A stretch of 64,000 nt of DNA from Bacteroidota bacterium (GCA_030706745.1 JAUZNX010000001.1:434001-498000); one strand, 5' to 3'. Numbered from the stretch's first letter, positions 44,268 to 53,357 are shown. Notes: generated from the letters alone by a model not told the origin. Program-made: numbers and translations.

Positions 44268-44828
44268 TTATTTGGGGTCATCTTTTCGTCGACTTTTGCG
44301 GGGATGGGTGATTCCAACCGCTTTGGATGCATTCCGGAGAGCCTTATGGAGTCTCTTTTGGATTGCGTTTGCAGTAACGCTCTTGCCATCATTCCGCAGC
44401 GCCTCCGCGAGCGAATCAAACGTTCGCCCGCGCTCGAAATGATAGATCGCGGTTGCAAATGCTTCCGGGTCATGATCGTAGAGATACCGAATGACAGCGT
44501 ATGCTTCGTCACTTGGGAACATCGTTCGGAGCGCTGCCGCTAACTCATCGTTGCAGATCGTGAGTTCTGCCTCCTCCTCCTCCGCTACTGTCGCGTCAAG
44601 GGGTTTGCACCGTTCCGCCCTGTGCCGCTCCCGCTTCATGTAGCGCGTCGCAACCACGAAGAGCCACCTATCCTGATCTCGGATTTCCTTGATTACCGGT
44701 ATAATTTTTTCGAACGCATGCTGCATGGCATCCTCGATTTCGGATTCGGACGCACTGAAATCCGACCTTGCAAGCGTGCCTTCAAGTCGTGTTCTCAACT
44801 CTCGGTAGTGTGACCTCGATTCGGGCAT
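44268..44828 (-). CDS. ECF-type sigma factor-like protein
   Basis: 186 aa from ATG 44828. Residues 25-75 match sigma region 2 in outline (SEIEDAMQHAFEKIIPVI, then DRWLFVVATRYMKRERHR), and residues 125-175 match region 4 (TFDSLAEALRNDGKSVT, AIQKRLHKALRNA), with a helix-turn-helix that ends the DNA-binding part. A basic tail follows (RKSRRKDDPK). No anti-sigma gene adjacent. It could direct transcription of the secreted Cys-rich and T9SS genes just downstream on the same strand; this is only positional inference. Confidence 0.6.
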   Translation of the reverse strand: MPESRSHYRELRTRLEGTLARSDFSASESEIEDAMQHAFEKIIPVIKEIRDQDRWLFVVATRYMKRERHRAERCKPLDATVAEEEEAELTICNDELAAALRTMFPSDEAYAVIRYLYDHDPEAFATAIYHFERGRTFDSLAEALRNDGKSVTANAIQKRLHKALRNASKAVGITHPRKSRRKDDPK

Positions 44829-44932
44829 GAGCGCAGAAGAACCGCGAACGATCAATGACCAACCACTTCGGACAGTACAAAGATACAACATCTTGCGGTC
44901 CTTGCTTTGGACCGCGCGATCAGCGCTGAAGC

Positions 44933-45202
44933 CTAACGGTCCAGCGGCAGCAATTCCCGATCGGCGTGTGGTGCATCGCCGGTACCGGGTGTGACCTCGC
45001 GGACCGGCTCGTAGCGAAGTTCATAGCCCAATCGATGCAGCACGCGTTCCAAAGATTTCGCGGAGAGATTACGCCGTTTGCTAAGCACGTTCGAGATTGT
45101 TTGCTCGCTGATGCCGGCGCGCTGCGAGATGCGAAAGCGGCTCAGACCTTCCCGGTCGTGAAGCTCGCGGAAGAGACCTCCAAGCTGATCGCGATAATCC
45201 AT
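44933..45202 (-). CDS. XRE-family helix-turn-helix regulator
   Basis: 89 aa. One Cro/CI-type HTH at residues 15-68 (REGLSRFRISQRAGISEQTI, then SNVLSKRRNLSAKSLERVL) with a short acidic tail. Such stand-alone XRE proteins are often antitoxins or regulators, but no toxin partner is adjacent. Confidence 0.8.
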   Translation of the reverse strand: MDYRDQLGGLFRELHDREGLSRFRISQRAGISEQTISNVLSKRRNLSAKSLERVLHRLGYELRYEPVREVTPGTGDAPHADRELLPLDR

Positions 45203-45214
45203 TGTGGGGCAATA

Positions 45215-45282
45215 GAAGAATGAAGAATGACGAAATGAGTGACATGATCGGATGCTTCATCATTCACATCAATCTTCATTTA
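45215..45282. repeat. Inverted heptamer array, intergenic
   Basis: Left arm gaagaat, gaagaat, gacgaaa, tgagtga; right arm cttcatc, attcaca, tcaatct, tcattta. It lies between the XRE and HNH genes. Confidence 0.6.
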
Positions 45283-45305
45283 AGAATGATTTGCGTCGTC
45301 AATAC

Positions 45306-45911
45306 TTAACGCATAAACAGGTACGGCTCCCAATCTTTGTCGATACGGCCAATGAACTGCCGCATGAACGTCACGTGGTTGGGCCGGATCGGCCGCCGCA
45401 TCAGCGTCATCTGTGCTTCATCCGGCGTCTGGCTGCCTTTCAAATTGTTGCATCGCAAGCACGCACTCACGAGATTTTCCCACGAGTCTTCACCGCCACG
45501 GCTCTTCGGCATGATGTGATCGACTGTGAGCGTCACGCCGATCAGGCCGCAGTACTGGCAGCGGTGTCCATCACGTCGCAGAATATTCTTGCGCGAGAGG
45601 ATCACCTTTTTGAACGGAACGCGGACATAACTCGCCAGCCGAATTACACTTGGAAATGGCATCGACATCGAAGTCGACCGGACGGCGCGGCTATGCAGCG
45701 CGCTGACCAACTCCGCCTTTCCGAGATAGAGCAAGACGATGGCCTTCTCTACACTTGAAATTGCCAGCGGCTCGTAGTTGCCGTTCAGGATCAGGACTTT
45801 GCCGTGGAGTGTGGAGTGTGAGGGATGAAACTCATGCTCATCCTCCTCAATGTGGCCAAGACCCTCGAAGTGTTTTGGCCCAAGACGGTGCTCCGCGCCA
45901 CCGTGGCTCAT
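45306..45911 (-). CDS. HNH endonuclease family protein
   Basis: 201 aa. Conserved order of this bacterial HNH family: VLILNGNYEPLAISSVEKAI, then KAELVSALHSRAVRS, VPFKKVILSRKNILRRDGHR, zinc-finger CQYCG, DHIMPKSRGGEDSWENLV (HNH core) and CLRCNNLKG. Complete. N-terminal 38 residues (HFEGLGHIEEDEHEFHPSHS) are atypical and partly encoded by heptamers. Family members are often genomic housekeeping or restriction-like nucleases; role here unknown. Confidence 0.85.
   Translation of the reverse strand: MSHGGAEHRLGPKHFEGLGHIEEDEHEFHPSHSTLHGKVLILNGNYEPLAISSVEKAIVLLYLGKAELVSALHSRAVRSTSMSMPFPSVIRLASYVRVPFKKVILSRKNILRRDGHRCQYCGLIGVTLTVDHIMPKSRGGEDSWENLVSACLRCNNLKGSQTPDEAQMTLMRRPIRPNHVTFMRQFIGRIDKDWEPYLFMR
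45804..45830. repeat. Heptamer array in HNH gene N-terminus
   Basis: Units gtggagt, gtggagt, gtgaggg, atgaaac; in frame, encoding the SHSTLHGK segment on the minus strand. Confidence 0.5.
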
Positions 45912-46070
45912 GCCATAGGTTGCGCGAAGGTAATCCGATCGTTTATATTTGCCTGGGTCGAATGCGGTACTCCGTCCTTTCGGGAAACAATATATCCCTC
46001 ATTGTAATGTTACAACGGGGCAGATGAATTCCCGCCCTCCGGTGGCATTACCAATTCTTAACAATCCCTC

Positions 46071-46823
46071 ATGCTTGATTTCAAAGGAAAGAACGTGCTG
46101 ATCACGGGCGGCTCGCGCGGAATTGGCCGCGCCACCGCACTCGCGTTTGCAGAGCTCGGCGCCAACGTCGCGATCGCCTGTCGCGCCAACGCCGTTGCCG
46201 CGAACATGGTCACGCACCACATCGAACGTCATGGCGTGCGTTCGCTCATGCTACAAGCAGAGTCGACGAACGAAGCGGCACTCGCCGAGTTCGTTACTCG
46301 CATCGCCCACGAGTGGGGATCGCTCGATGTCGCCGTCGCCAATGCCGGCATTTGGAGTGGCGTGCCGATCGAGCGAATGACCGTCCAGGAATTTCGCGAG
46401 ATGATGGATATCAATATGACCGGCTCGTTTCTTCTCTCGAAGATAGCGGCCCAGCAGATGATCCGGCAGAAAAGCGGCGCGATTGTCATCGTCTCCTCGA
46501 CGGCCGGACAGCGCGGCGAGTCTGGTCATTCACACTATGCCGCTTCCAAAGGCGCACAGATCAGCTTCACGAAATCGCTTGCCGTGGAGCTTGCGCCACA
46601 CGGTGTCCGCGTGAATTCCGTCGCGCCCGGCTGGGTCTCGACCGATATGACGAGTGAAGCACTGGAGGTAGATCGTGTCCAGATCGAACGCGCGATTCCG
46701 CTCGGTCGCGTTGCGAAACCCGAAGAGATCGCCAATGCAGTCGTCTTTCTTTCCAGCGATATGTCGAGCGCGATCACTGGCGAAATCCTGAACGTCAACG
46801 GCGGCTCGGTTCTGTGCGGATAG
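46071..46823 (+). CDS. SDR-family oxidoreductase, FabG-like
   Basis: 250 aa. Classical short-chain dehydrogenase: NAD(P)-binding LITGGSRGIGRATALA, NNAG-type ANAGIW, catalytic Ser in IVSSTAGQR, YAASK with catalytic Tyr/Lys, and VNSVAPGWVSTDM. The N-terminal Arg after GSRG and ACRAN suggest NADPH preference. Substrate unknown; the permease 17 bp downstream may share a transcript. Confidence 0.88.
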   Translation: MLDFKGKNVLITGGSRGIGRATALAFAELGANVAIACRANAVAANMVTHHIERHGVRSLMLQAESTNEAALAEFVTRIAHEWGSLDVAVANAGIWSGVPIERMTVQEFREMMDINMTGSFLLSKIAAQQMIRQKSGAIVIVSSTAGQRGESGHSHYAASKGAQISFTKSLAVELAPHGVRVNSVAPGWVSTDMTSEALEVDRVQIERAIPLGRVAKPEEIANAVVFLSSDMSSAITGEILNVNGGSVLCG

Positions 46824-46839
46824 TTGCTCAACAGAGAGT

Positions 46840-48198
46840 ATGAAGTTCAGTCGGGCGTCCCTGGCATTCAATAACATCAAGGGTAAAGGCAAGCTCGGCC
46901 TGTGGCCGCTTGTCATGACCATCTTTTTTTGCGTCAGCGGCGGACCGTATGGTCTTGAAACCATCGTCCAGTCTGGCCGCGGCGTTGCACTGCTGCTCAT
47001 CGTGCTCGTGCCACTTGTTTGGGCGCTGCCGATTGCACTCATGAGCGCCGAGCTTGGATCGGCGATTCCGGAAGAAGGCGGCTACTACGAGTGGGTCAAG
47101 CGCGGCGTGGGTTCGCGTGCTGGCTTTGCGTGCGCGTGGCTAACGTATCTCTATAGCTGCGTCGATGTTGCGATCTATCCGGTGCTGTTTACAAAATATC
47201 TCGGTGCGTTAGGATTCGATCTCTCCGATCCCATCGCGAATCTCGCCGTGCGGCTTGCGATGGTGATCCCGCTGACCTGGCTGAATATTCGCGGCGCTGT
47301 TACGACCGGAAATGCAGCGCTGGTGTTTGCTGTCGTCCTATTAGTCCCGTTTATCGGCATGGTCGCATTAGGCTTTATCCCTTCGGCGCTGCACCTTTCC
47401 TCTATTGTTTCACCGCTTGCACCTCAGGGTGTTTCCACAACGAGCGCAATCGCAACCGGCCTCTTCGTCATCATGTGGAATTACCTGGGCTGGGATTCCA
47501 TCTCGACGATCTCGCGCGAGATAAAAGACCCACGACGTGTATTTCCCAAAGCACTCATGATTGGACTGCCGCTGGTTGTGCTGTTCTATTTCCTGCCAGT
47601 CTTCGTCGGACTCAACGCTGTGCCCGATATCACCAAGTGGACCGAGGGAAGCTGGCCGTTGATTGCGCGCGCCGCAGGCGGCGAGTGCCTTGAATTTGCT
47701 GTCGGCATTGGTGGACTCCTCAGCGCTGCCGGACTATTCGTTGCCGGCCTGCTCGCGGCATCTCGCATTCCTTTCGTGCTCGCAGCGGATGGCTATATGC
47801 CATCCGCTCTCACAAAGCTGAACACGCGATATGCTACGCCGGCCCGCGCCATCACCTTGAGTGCAGCGATTTACGTCGCACTTAGTGGCTTCTCGTTCGA
47901 GCAGCTTGCCGAAGTCGATGTGCTGCTCTATTCTTCCGCACTGCTGCTCGAGTTCTGGGCGCTGATTCAACTTCGGCGCAAGCAGCCGAACATCGCTCGA
48001 CCATTCCGTATCATGGGCGGAATGCCGACGATCATTCTCATCTCGCTTCTTCCCGCACTGCTCATCGTAGCGGCCACTATCGAGATGCTTTCCTCATCTT
48101 TGAAGGAAACGGTAGCATTGTTTGCATTTGCTGCCCTGAGCGGAATAATTTTGATTCGCTTTAAGCGACCGGGCGTACAACCGGACTACAATGTGTGA
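46840..48198 (+). CDS. APC-family amino acid permease
   Basis: 452 aa, twelve predicted membrane helices. FFCVSGGPYGLETIVQSG is the unwound TM1 motif, and PEEGGYYEWVKRGVGSRAG with NYLGWDSISTISREIKDP are typical of the APC superfamily (plant PUT-like and bacterial amine/amino acid transporters). Sits right behind the SDR gene and convergent with the cupin gene. Substrate cannot be inferred. Confidence 0.88.
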   Translation: MKFSRASLAFNNIKGKGKLGLWPLVMTIFFCVSGGPYGLETIVQSGRGVALLLIVLVPLVWALPIALMSAELGSAIPEEGGYYEWVKRGVGSRAGFACAWLTYLYSCVDVAIYPVLFTKYLGALGFDLSDPIANLAVRLAMVIPLTWLNIRGAVTTGNAALVFAVVLLVPFIGMVALGFIPSALHLSSIVSPLAPQGVSTTSAIATGLFVIMWNYLGWDSISTISREIKDPRRVFPKALMIGLPLVVLFYFLPVFVGLNAVPDITKWTEGSWPLIARAAGGECLEFAVGIGGLLSAAGLFVAGLLAASRIPFVLAADGYMPSALTKLNTRYATPARAITLSAAIYVALSGFSFEQLAEVDVLLYSSALLLEFWALIQLRRKQPNIARPFRIMGGMPTIILISLLPALLIVAATIEMLSSSLKETVALFAFAALSGIILIRFKRPGVQPDYNV

Positions 48199-48213
48199 GT
48201 GCTAGCGACACGA

Positions 48214-48810
48214 TTAGTCTCCGACCGCTTCACCGAATGCTTCATCTTCCTTGTCGCGCTCAGCGTCAGCCTTCGTGGCATTGATACGGCCATCGATATG
48301 GTTCGGAGGAGTATAGATCGTGTACAGCTTCAGGTCCGTTTTGCCGGCGTTCACAACATTATGGGCAGTGCCGGGAGTAACGACGAGTACATCTCCCGCC
48401 TTGATCGCCGAGACTTTTCCACCGAGATTCGCCGTACCACTTCCACTTTGAATGAAGATCGTCTGCTCAACGTGTGAGTGAGTCTCCGCGCCAATTTCAC
48501 CGCCGGGAGGAATGCTCATCGCGACTAACTGGCTCTTTTGTCCGGTAAACAGCACTTTCCGGAAGTTCTGATTAGCGTTGGTGTTTTGGATAATGTTTCC
48601 AAGATAGGATTCGATGTGCCGCGTCGTATCTGCCGCTGGTTTAGGTGTTGCCGCCGTCTGTGAGTTCGTCGTGTCTGCGACGTTCGATGTTCCCGTTTGG
48701 CGCGAGCATCCGACCAAAGAGAACGTGAGCGAGACGAAGACTGCGATCGTCGCAAAACGAATCGGATGGTTACGAGCTGAAAGCGAATGCGGATTGCGTG
48801 GAGTGTCCAT
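48214..48810 (-). CDS. Cupin-domain lipoprotein
   Basis: 198 aa from ATG 48810 with GGAAAG upstream; a TTG six codons earlier is also possible. Signal ending in lipobox LVGC near residue 35. Residues 85-170 form a cupin barrel with the metal-binding histidine set: GGEIGAETHSHVEQTIFI, then GDVLVVTPGTAHNVVNAG. Extracytoplasmic cupin; substrate or enzyme activity unknown. Confidence 0.85.
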   Translation of the reverse strand: MDTPRNPHSLSARNHPIRFATIAVFVSLTFSLVGCSRQTGTSNVADTTNSQTAATPKPAADTTRHIESYLGNIIQNTNANQNFRKVLFTGQKSQLVAMSIPPGGEIGAETHSHVEQTIFIQSGSGTANLGGKVSAIKAGDVLVVTPGTAHNVVNAGKTDLKLYTIYTPPNHIDGRINATKADAERDKEDEAFGEAVGD

Positions 48811-48981
48811 AATCTTTCCGGTCAACAATAGGTGAGTGATGGTCTAGAGAGCGAAATACGCTGTGATGGAGGATGTCACACGTAAAATCCAAAAACCAGC
48901 AAATCGTGTGCCGCTGCGATGCCTCACATCATCGGGGCACTTAACTACTTTTAGGGTTCTTATGACGAAGGCCGACTACGT

Positions 48982-49311
48982 ATGATGAAATCCACTCTCA
49001 TTGCCCTTTTGTTGCTCGTTCTTATGAGGGAAGCGAAGGCGCAGTCGGTTGATACGCTTCTCCCTCAGTCTTCCAAGGCGAAACCAACGGTGCCGGACCT
49101 GCATCTCGATGACTGGAAGAAGGCAAATGGATGGCCCATACCACCGAAGCCGGGTATCACACTCTATTTTGATTATACGAAGTTCTTCGAGTGGCTGCTG
49201 CCGAAGAAGCATCCGACGATCCCACCGGACTGCGATCCGAACAATATACACGACTCGATCCCACAGCTACCGAAGAAGGACTCTGTTCGTCTCAAAGAAC
49301 CGCCGGTGTAA
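48982..49311 (+). CDS. Small secreted protein of unknown function
   Basis: 109 aa. Signal peptide MMKSTLIALLLLVLMREAKAQ; the mature 88 residues are Pro/Lys/Asp-rich (DDWKKANGWPIPPKPG, KHPTIPPDCDPNNIHD). No family. Start at 48982 or 48985. Ends 6 bp before the direct repeat that flanks the transposase gene. Confidence 0.6.
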   Translation: MMKSTLIALLLLVLMREAKAQSVDTLLPQSSKAKPTVPDLHLDDWKKANGWPIPPKPGITLYFDYTKFFEWLLPKKHPTIPPDCDPNNIHDSIPQLPKKDSVRLKEPPV

Positions 49312-49317
49312 GCATAC

Positions 49318-49340
49318 GCCCCCGCGCGCATTCTGTGCCC
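49318..49340. repeat. Direct repeat, left copy (23 bp)
   Basis: Identical to 50088-50110. Starts gcccccgcgcgcattc and ends tgtgccc. Confidence 0.8.
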
Positions 49341-49348
49341 TGATCAAT

Positions 49349-49373
49349 GTAGCGCATGCTTTAGCTTGCGCTT
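49349..49373 (+). repeat. REP palindrome overlapping RAYT stop
   Basis: GTAG then cgcatgcttt-agcttgcgct. The last three sense codons and the stop of the transposase gene (AGC GCA AGC TAA on the minus strand) lie in this unit. Confidence 0.75.
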
Positions 49374-49990
49374 ATCTCAATAGAATGAGGTCTCAAATAA
49401 TTACCGGGCCAGATCTCACAACGGTCGACAAGGCCAGCCTTCACAGGATTGAGCAACACATATCGGACAAGCCGCTCAAACTCACTTTGCCTCAGAATAT
49501 GGTCGTAACTCTCATGTTGCCAGAATGAGCCATGCCGTTCTAGAATCCGGTTGGCAACGATTGACGATCGGCCTTTTAGTAATTGCATCCCATGACTGAG
49601 TTCTCCGTTCTTTAGGGTGAACACGATATGCAAATGATTGGGCATGATCGAATAACACCACACTTCGATCACGCCTTCTTGTTCAAGTTTCGCTATCTCG
49701 TTTTGAAGGGCTTGACAGACTGAGTATTGCGCGAGCCACTTCGGCCCCATTGCACATGCATCGAGCGCTTTATCTATTTCGACAATATATCGCTTGGAGA
49801 GGCGCCTCAAGATTTCTGGATCGAGATTCGGTTCGTTCTTACGCCGCTCGACGAGATCGAGGTAATCTTGCTTTAGCTTGGCGGTAACGGATACAGGCAA
49901 AGAATCGGCGAGGCGCGTCGTGACAAAATAGACCGCATGCTCCGGAGTGAAGTGTGGAAGGTTACGCCGGTAATAGTCTTTATGCTGCAT
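49361..49990 (-). CDS. REP-associated tyrosine transposase (RAYT, TnpA-REP-like)
   Basis: 209 aa, Y1/HUH single-strand transposase related to IS200/IS605 TnpA. HUH motif in YSIMPNHLHIVF near residue 125, downstream SYDHILRQSEFERLVRYV and LLNPVKAGLV, the region of the catalytic Tyr and conserved NPVKAGL. ATG 49990 (MQHKDYYRRNLPHF) is the normal RAYT start. Flanked by GTAG-headed palindromes, its expected substrates. Intact and probably functional. Known function in other bacteria: mobilises REP sequences. Confidence 0.92.
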   Translation of the reverse strand: MQHKDYYRRNLPHFTPEHAVYFVTTRLADSLPVSVTAKLKQDYLDLVERRKNEPNLDPEILRRLSKRYIVEIDKALDACAMGPKWLAQYSVCQALQNEIAKLEQEGVIEVWCYSIMPNHLHIVFTLKNGELSHGMQLLKGRSSIVANRILERHGSFWQHESYDHILRQSEFERLVRYVLLNPVKAGLVDRCEIWPGNYLRPHSIEISAS

Positions 49991-50007
49991 GTACAAAAAT
50001 ACGAAAT

Positions 50008-50030
50008 GTAGAGCATGCTTTAGCTTGCTC
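50008..50030 (+). repeat. REP palindrome with GTAG head
   Basis: GTAG then agcatgcttt-agcttgctc; one mismatch between arms. Immediately upstream of the RAYT start. Confidence 0.75.
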
Positions 50031-50053
50031 TTTTCTCGGTGCTCCGCTGCAGA

Positions 50054-50076
50054 GTGCAAGCTAAAGCATGCGCTAC
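50054..50076 (-). repeat. REP palindrome facing the previous one
   Basis: On the minus strand GTAG then cgcatgcttt-agcttgcac. It faces the unit at 50008, giving an inverted pair (BIME-like). Confidence 0.75.
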
Positions 50077-50087
50077 ATTCGCGTGCC

Positions 50088-50110
50088 GCCCCCGCGCGCA
50101 TTCTGTGCCC
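50088..50110. repeat. Direct repeat, right copy (23 bp)
   Basis: Perfect copy of 49318-49340. Confidence 0.8.
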
Positions 50111-50204
50111 ACCCGCCGCCGGCCCGGAAACAGCGGGCTGTTAGTACGGGCCGTCTGCCACCGACGACAGGCATTCTAAGCGTTTTGCGATTGTTTGAAT
50201 CGAT

Positions 50205-50795
50205 ATGACCATGACACTTGAGGAGTCTCGACGCATAATCGATCTGGTTTCAGATGCGCTCTTAAATAGAGTTTCTCCTGTGGAGGCTGAACAAAGAGCG
50301 ATGAAGAAGTTTGATCGTAGAGTCTTAACGAGACTCTGGCGTAGTAAGTATTTCCGATTGCTGCCAAAGCCTTTGAGAAACATTATTGCAAAGAGCAACG
50401 GGTCTGACTCATGGAAGACTGCTCGTCGTAAGGCCCGTGAGCAAGTTCTTCGCACCAGCCCGTTTAAGAATTATCAGCCATGGGAATTAGATGCAGCTTT
50501 TAAGATCGGGATCGCTGAGATGTACCTCTACAGAGCTAAAAACTCTGTCTCTGAACAGGTCTATGCGGACTATGTTAATTCGAGCTCTCCAATGATGTTG
50601 CAACTTCAAGGCTGGATCGAGGTAATGAATCCTGAGACACTTAAAATGTTGAAACCATGGGGTGAATTTGAGAGCAGCACCTCCTTCTCCAACTGTTGTG
50701 TAGCAATCGGATCGAATAATCCACAGTACTGGCAAGCGGTGTACGAGCGTATCGGGTTAGAGCATACCTCAGCGTCCCCGCATGGTAATGCCTAA
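50205..50795 (+). CDS. Hypothetical protein
   Basis: 196 aa. N-terminal half basic and helical (SRRIIDLVSDALLNRVSPVE, KKFDRRVLTRLWRSK), C-terminal half mixed. Three residues of interest, CCV near residue 165, have no known motif. AT-richer than its neighbours and next to the transposase unit, which suggests recent acquisition. Convergent with the next gene (13-bp gap). No family recognised. Confidence 0.6.
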   Translation: MTMTLEESRRIIDLVSDALLNRVSPVEAEQRAMKKFDRRVLTRLWRSKYFRLLPKPLRNIIAKSNGSDSWKTARRKAREQVLRTSPFKNYQPWELDAAFKIGIAEMYLYRAKNSVSEQVYADYVNSSSPMMLQLQGWIEVMNPETLKMLKPWGEFESSTSFSNCCVAIGSNNPQYWQAVYERIGLEHTSASPHGNA

Positions 50796-50808
50796 GCATC
50801 CAACTTAC

Positions 50809-51288
50809 TCATCCGCCGAGCTTAAATCCTATCGCCGGTTTCTCCATCTGTTGTTGAGTGATCTCTGAAAACAAAGTCGATAGCCCCGGGAGAGGAAGAA
50901 TCTTCTTGAAAAGCAAATCCCAATTATCTTTGTAAAAGGCGAAGTTAAGCTGCCGGTTCGTCTCAAGGAGGCAGATAGTACCGAGCCGATTTAAATCGGT
51001 GCCGGGTTTCGTCGAAAGGGTGATATATTCCGAATTAGCCAATGAGCGAATGAGATTTCTGAATCGTGCCACCCTGATTGCGGTCTCATCAAAGTCGGTC
51101 GGAACGTAAGAAATTTCAGGAATACTCAAAACAAGGATACGTCCATCATCTGGCGCTCTCAATTGAACCGAACCGAACGAAGGCGGTGCACCTGGCTGCA
51201 AGCCGCCCATTTGGAGCATGAATGTGTTGATGTCAGCAATTCGCCCATCGATAATACCAGAAATAATCTCAAGTTCAAAGATTTCCAT
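50809..51288 (-). CDS. Hypothetical protein
   Basis: 159 aa, acidic, mixed alpha/beta (FELEIISGIIDGRIADINTF, ILVLSIPEISYVP). No domain recognised. AT-richer than dnaK beside it. It lies downstream (in its own direction) of nothing obvious; may form a pair with 50205-50795. Confidence 0.6.
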   Translation of the reverse strand: MEIFELEIISGIIDGRIADINTFMLQMGGLQPGAPPSFGSVQLRAPDDGRILVLSIPEISYVPTDFDETAIRVARFRNLIRSLANSEYITLSTKPGTDLNRLGTICLLETNRQLNFAFYKDNWDLLFKKILPLPGLSTLFSEITQQQMEKPAIGFKLGG

Positions 51289-51364
51289 AAAAGTATTCGG
51301 TTACTTAAATTCAAAGCCCACAGCCCGGACAGGAGTTCCTATCCGGGCTGCTGGTCAATGTGCG

Positions 51365-53284
51365 TTATTTCTTCTCCTCATCCACCACCTCGAAGTCGGC
51401 GTTCTCGACTTTCGGGCCGCCGGAGGGTTGTCCGTCGTGGCCGTTCGGTGGCGGCTGCGGGCCGCCGGGAGCGCCATCGGCGCCGGGCTGCTGGTACATC
51501 TGCGTCGAGACTTCCGACCACGCGCGGTTCATCGCTTCGACGGCCGCTTTGATCGCCGCGTTGTCGGTGCCCTTGAGCGCGTTTTCGAGATCCGTGATTG
51601 CGGAGTTGATCTTGCCCTGACCTTCGGGCGTCATCTTGTCCTTCAGTTCTTCGAGTTGCTTCTTCGATTGGAAGACGAGATGGTCCGCCGTGTTACGGGT
51701 CTCGACCTGTTCCTTGCGCTCGGTGTCCTCGGCTTTGTGCGCCTCGGCATCGCGCTTCATCTTTTCGATCTCTTCCTTCGAAAGTCCGCCCGACGATGTG
51801 ATGCGGATCGACTGCTCCTTGCTCGTCGCTTTGTCTTTCGCCGAAACATGCAGGATGCCGTTCGCATCGATGTCAAAGGTTACTTCGATCTGCGGCACGC
51901 CGCGCGGCGCCGGTGGAATGCCATCCAAATGGAATTTCCCGAGCGACTTATTATCGAGGGCCATCGGACGCTCGCCTTGCAATACCGAGATTTCCACGCT
52001 CGGCTGCGAATCGCTCGCCGTCGAGAACGTCTCCGACTTGCGAGTCGGGATCGTCGTGTTCGAGGGGATCATCGGTGTTGCCACGCCGCCCATCGTTTCG
52101 ATCGAGAGCGTGAGAGGCGTCACATCGAGCAAGAGCACATCTTTGACTTCGCCGGTGAGTACTGCGCCCTGGATCGCCGCGCCAATCGCTACGACTTCGT
52201 CCGGATTCACGCCTTTGTGCGGCTCCTTGCCGAACAAACTACGTACAATTTCTTGCACTTTCGGAATGCGTGTCGAACCACCGACGAGAATAACTTCGTC
52301 GATCTCGCTCGGCGAAACCTTCGCGTTCGCGATGGCGCGCTTGCACGGCTCGATCGTCCGCTGCAAGATGTCATTGACAAGTTGCTCGAACTTCGCGCGC
52401 GTGAGCGTGATGTTCATGTGCTTCGGACCTTCGGCTGTGGCCGTGATGAACGGCAAGTTCACGTCGGTCTGCATGAGCGATGAGAGCTCCATCTTTGCTT
52501 TCTCGGCCGCTTCCTTCAGGCGTTGCAGCGCCATCGGGTCCTTGCGGAGATCGATGTTCTCCTGCGACTTGAATTCATCGGCCAGCCAATCGACAAGACG
52601 CGCGTCGATGTTGTCACCGCCTAAGTGCGTGTCACCATCGGTGGACTTCACTTCGAAGACGCCTTCGCCGAGTTCGAGAATGGAGACGTCGAACGTGCCG
52701 CCGCCAAAGTCATAGACCGCGACTTTCTCGTTCTTGCCCTTCTTGTCGAGTCCATAAGCCAGCGCCGCAGCCGTCGGCTCGTTGATGATGCGGCGCACGG
52801 AGAGACCCGAAATTTCGCCCGCATCTTTCGTCGCCTGACGCTGCGAGTCGTTGAAGTAGGCCGGTACGGTGATCACCGCTTCGGTGACCTTCTGTCCGAG
52901 ATAGTCCTCGGCGGTCTGCTTCATTTTGGTGAGGATCATCGCGCTGATCTCGGGCGGCGAATAGACGGTCCCGTTGATCTCGACGCGCACGTTGTCGTTC
53001 TCGCCGCGAATCACTTTGTAGGGCACGAGCTTCATCTCCTCGTTGACTTCACCGAACTTGCGTCCCATGAAGCGCTTGATGGAGAAGATCGTGTTCTGCG
53101 AGTTCGTCACGGCCTGCCGCTTTGCGGCCTGCCCGACGAGCCGTTCGCCCGTCTTCGTGAATGCGACGATGGAGGGCGTCGTGCGCGCGCCTTCCGTGTT
53201 CGCAATGACCGTCGGCTGCGTGCCTTCCATGACGGCCACGCAGCTATTCGTTGTTCCTAAGTCGATACCGATTACTTTACTCAT
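51365..53284 (-). CDS. dnaK: Chaperone DnaK (Hsp70)
   Basis: 639 aa. ATP-dependent protein folding in the cytoplasm. N-terminal ATPase: [70 protein letters not shown]. Substrate-binding domain starts near residue 390 ([17 protein letters not shown]), then the lid and a Gly/Pro-rich tail ending [10 protein letters not shown]. No dnaJ or grpE lies next to it. A separate small heat-shock gene is 2.8 kb away. Confidence 0.97.
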   Translation of the reverse strand: MSKVIGIDLGTTNSCVAVMEGTQPTVIANTEGARTTPSIVAFTKTGERLVGQAAKRQAVTNSQNTIFSIKRFMGRKFGEVNEEMKLVPYKVIRGENDNVRVEINGTVYSPPEISAMILTKMKQTAEDYLGQKVTEAVITVPAYFNDSQRQATKDAGEISGLSVRRIINEPTAAALAYGLDKKGKNEKVAVYDFGGGTFDVSILELGEGVFEVKSTDGDTHLGGDNIDARLVDWLADEFKSQENIDLRKDPMALQRLKEAAEKAKMELSSLMQTDVNLPFITATAEGPKHMNITLTRAKFEQLVNDILQRTIEPCKRAIANAKVSPSEIDEVILVGGSTRIPKVQEIVRSLFGKEPHKGVNPDEVVAIGAAIQGAVLTGEVKDVLLLDVTPLTLSIETMGGVATPMIPSNTTIPTRKSETFSTASDSQPSVEISVLQGERPMALDNKSLGKFHLDGIPPAPRGVPQIEVTFDIDANGILHVSAKDKATSKEQSIRITSSGGLSKEEIEKMKRDAEAHKAEDTERKEQVETRNTADHLVFQSKKQLEELKDKMTPEGQGKINSAITDLENALKGTDNAAIKAAVEAMNRAWSEVSTQMYQQPGADGAPGGPQPPPNGHDGQPSGGPKVENADFEVVDEEKK

Positions 53285-53357
53285 TGTTGTGTGTGGTGGT
53301 TAAACGCTTCTGAAAAATTTCTCTGGCCGTAATCTCAAGCTCCGGAAGCTGCGCTGT

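Larger units (their letters stand above)
49318..50110. mobile_element. REP/RAYT unit flanked by 23-bp direct repeats
   Basis: The block consists of a 23-bp sequence (gcccccgcgcgcattctgtg plus ccc), a GTAG palindrome, the RAYT gene, two facing palindromes, and a perfect second copy of the 23-bp sequence at 50088-50110. The repeat-to-repeat period is 770 bp. Confidence 0.7.

Noticed and set aside
51218-52715. Long open frames (421 and 359 codons) antisense to dnaK
   Set aside because: They mirror a conserved, high-GC gene; their residue composition follows dnaK codon complements and no domain is visible.
53285-53340. CIRCE operator upstream of dnaK
   Set aside because: No TTAGCACTC-N9-GAGTGCTAA-like inverted repeat found.
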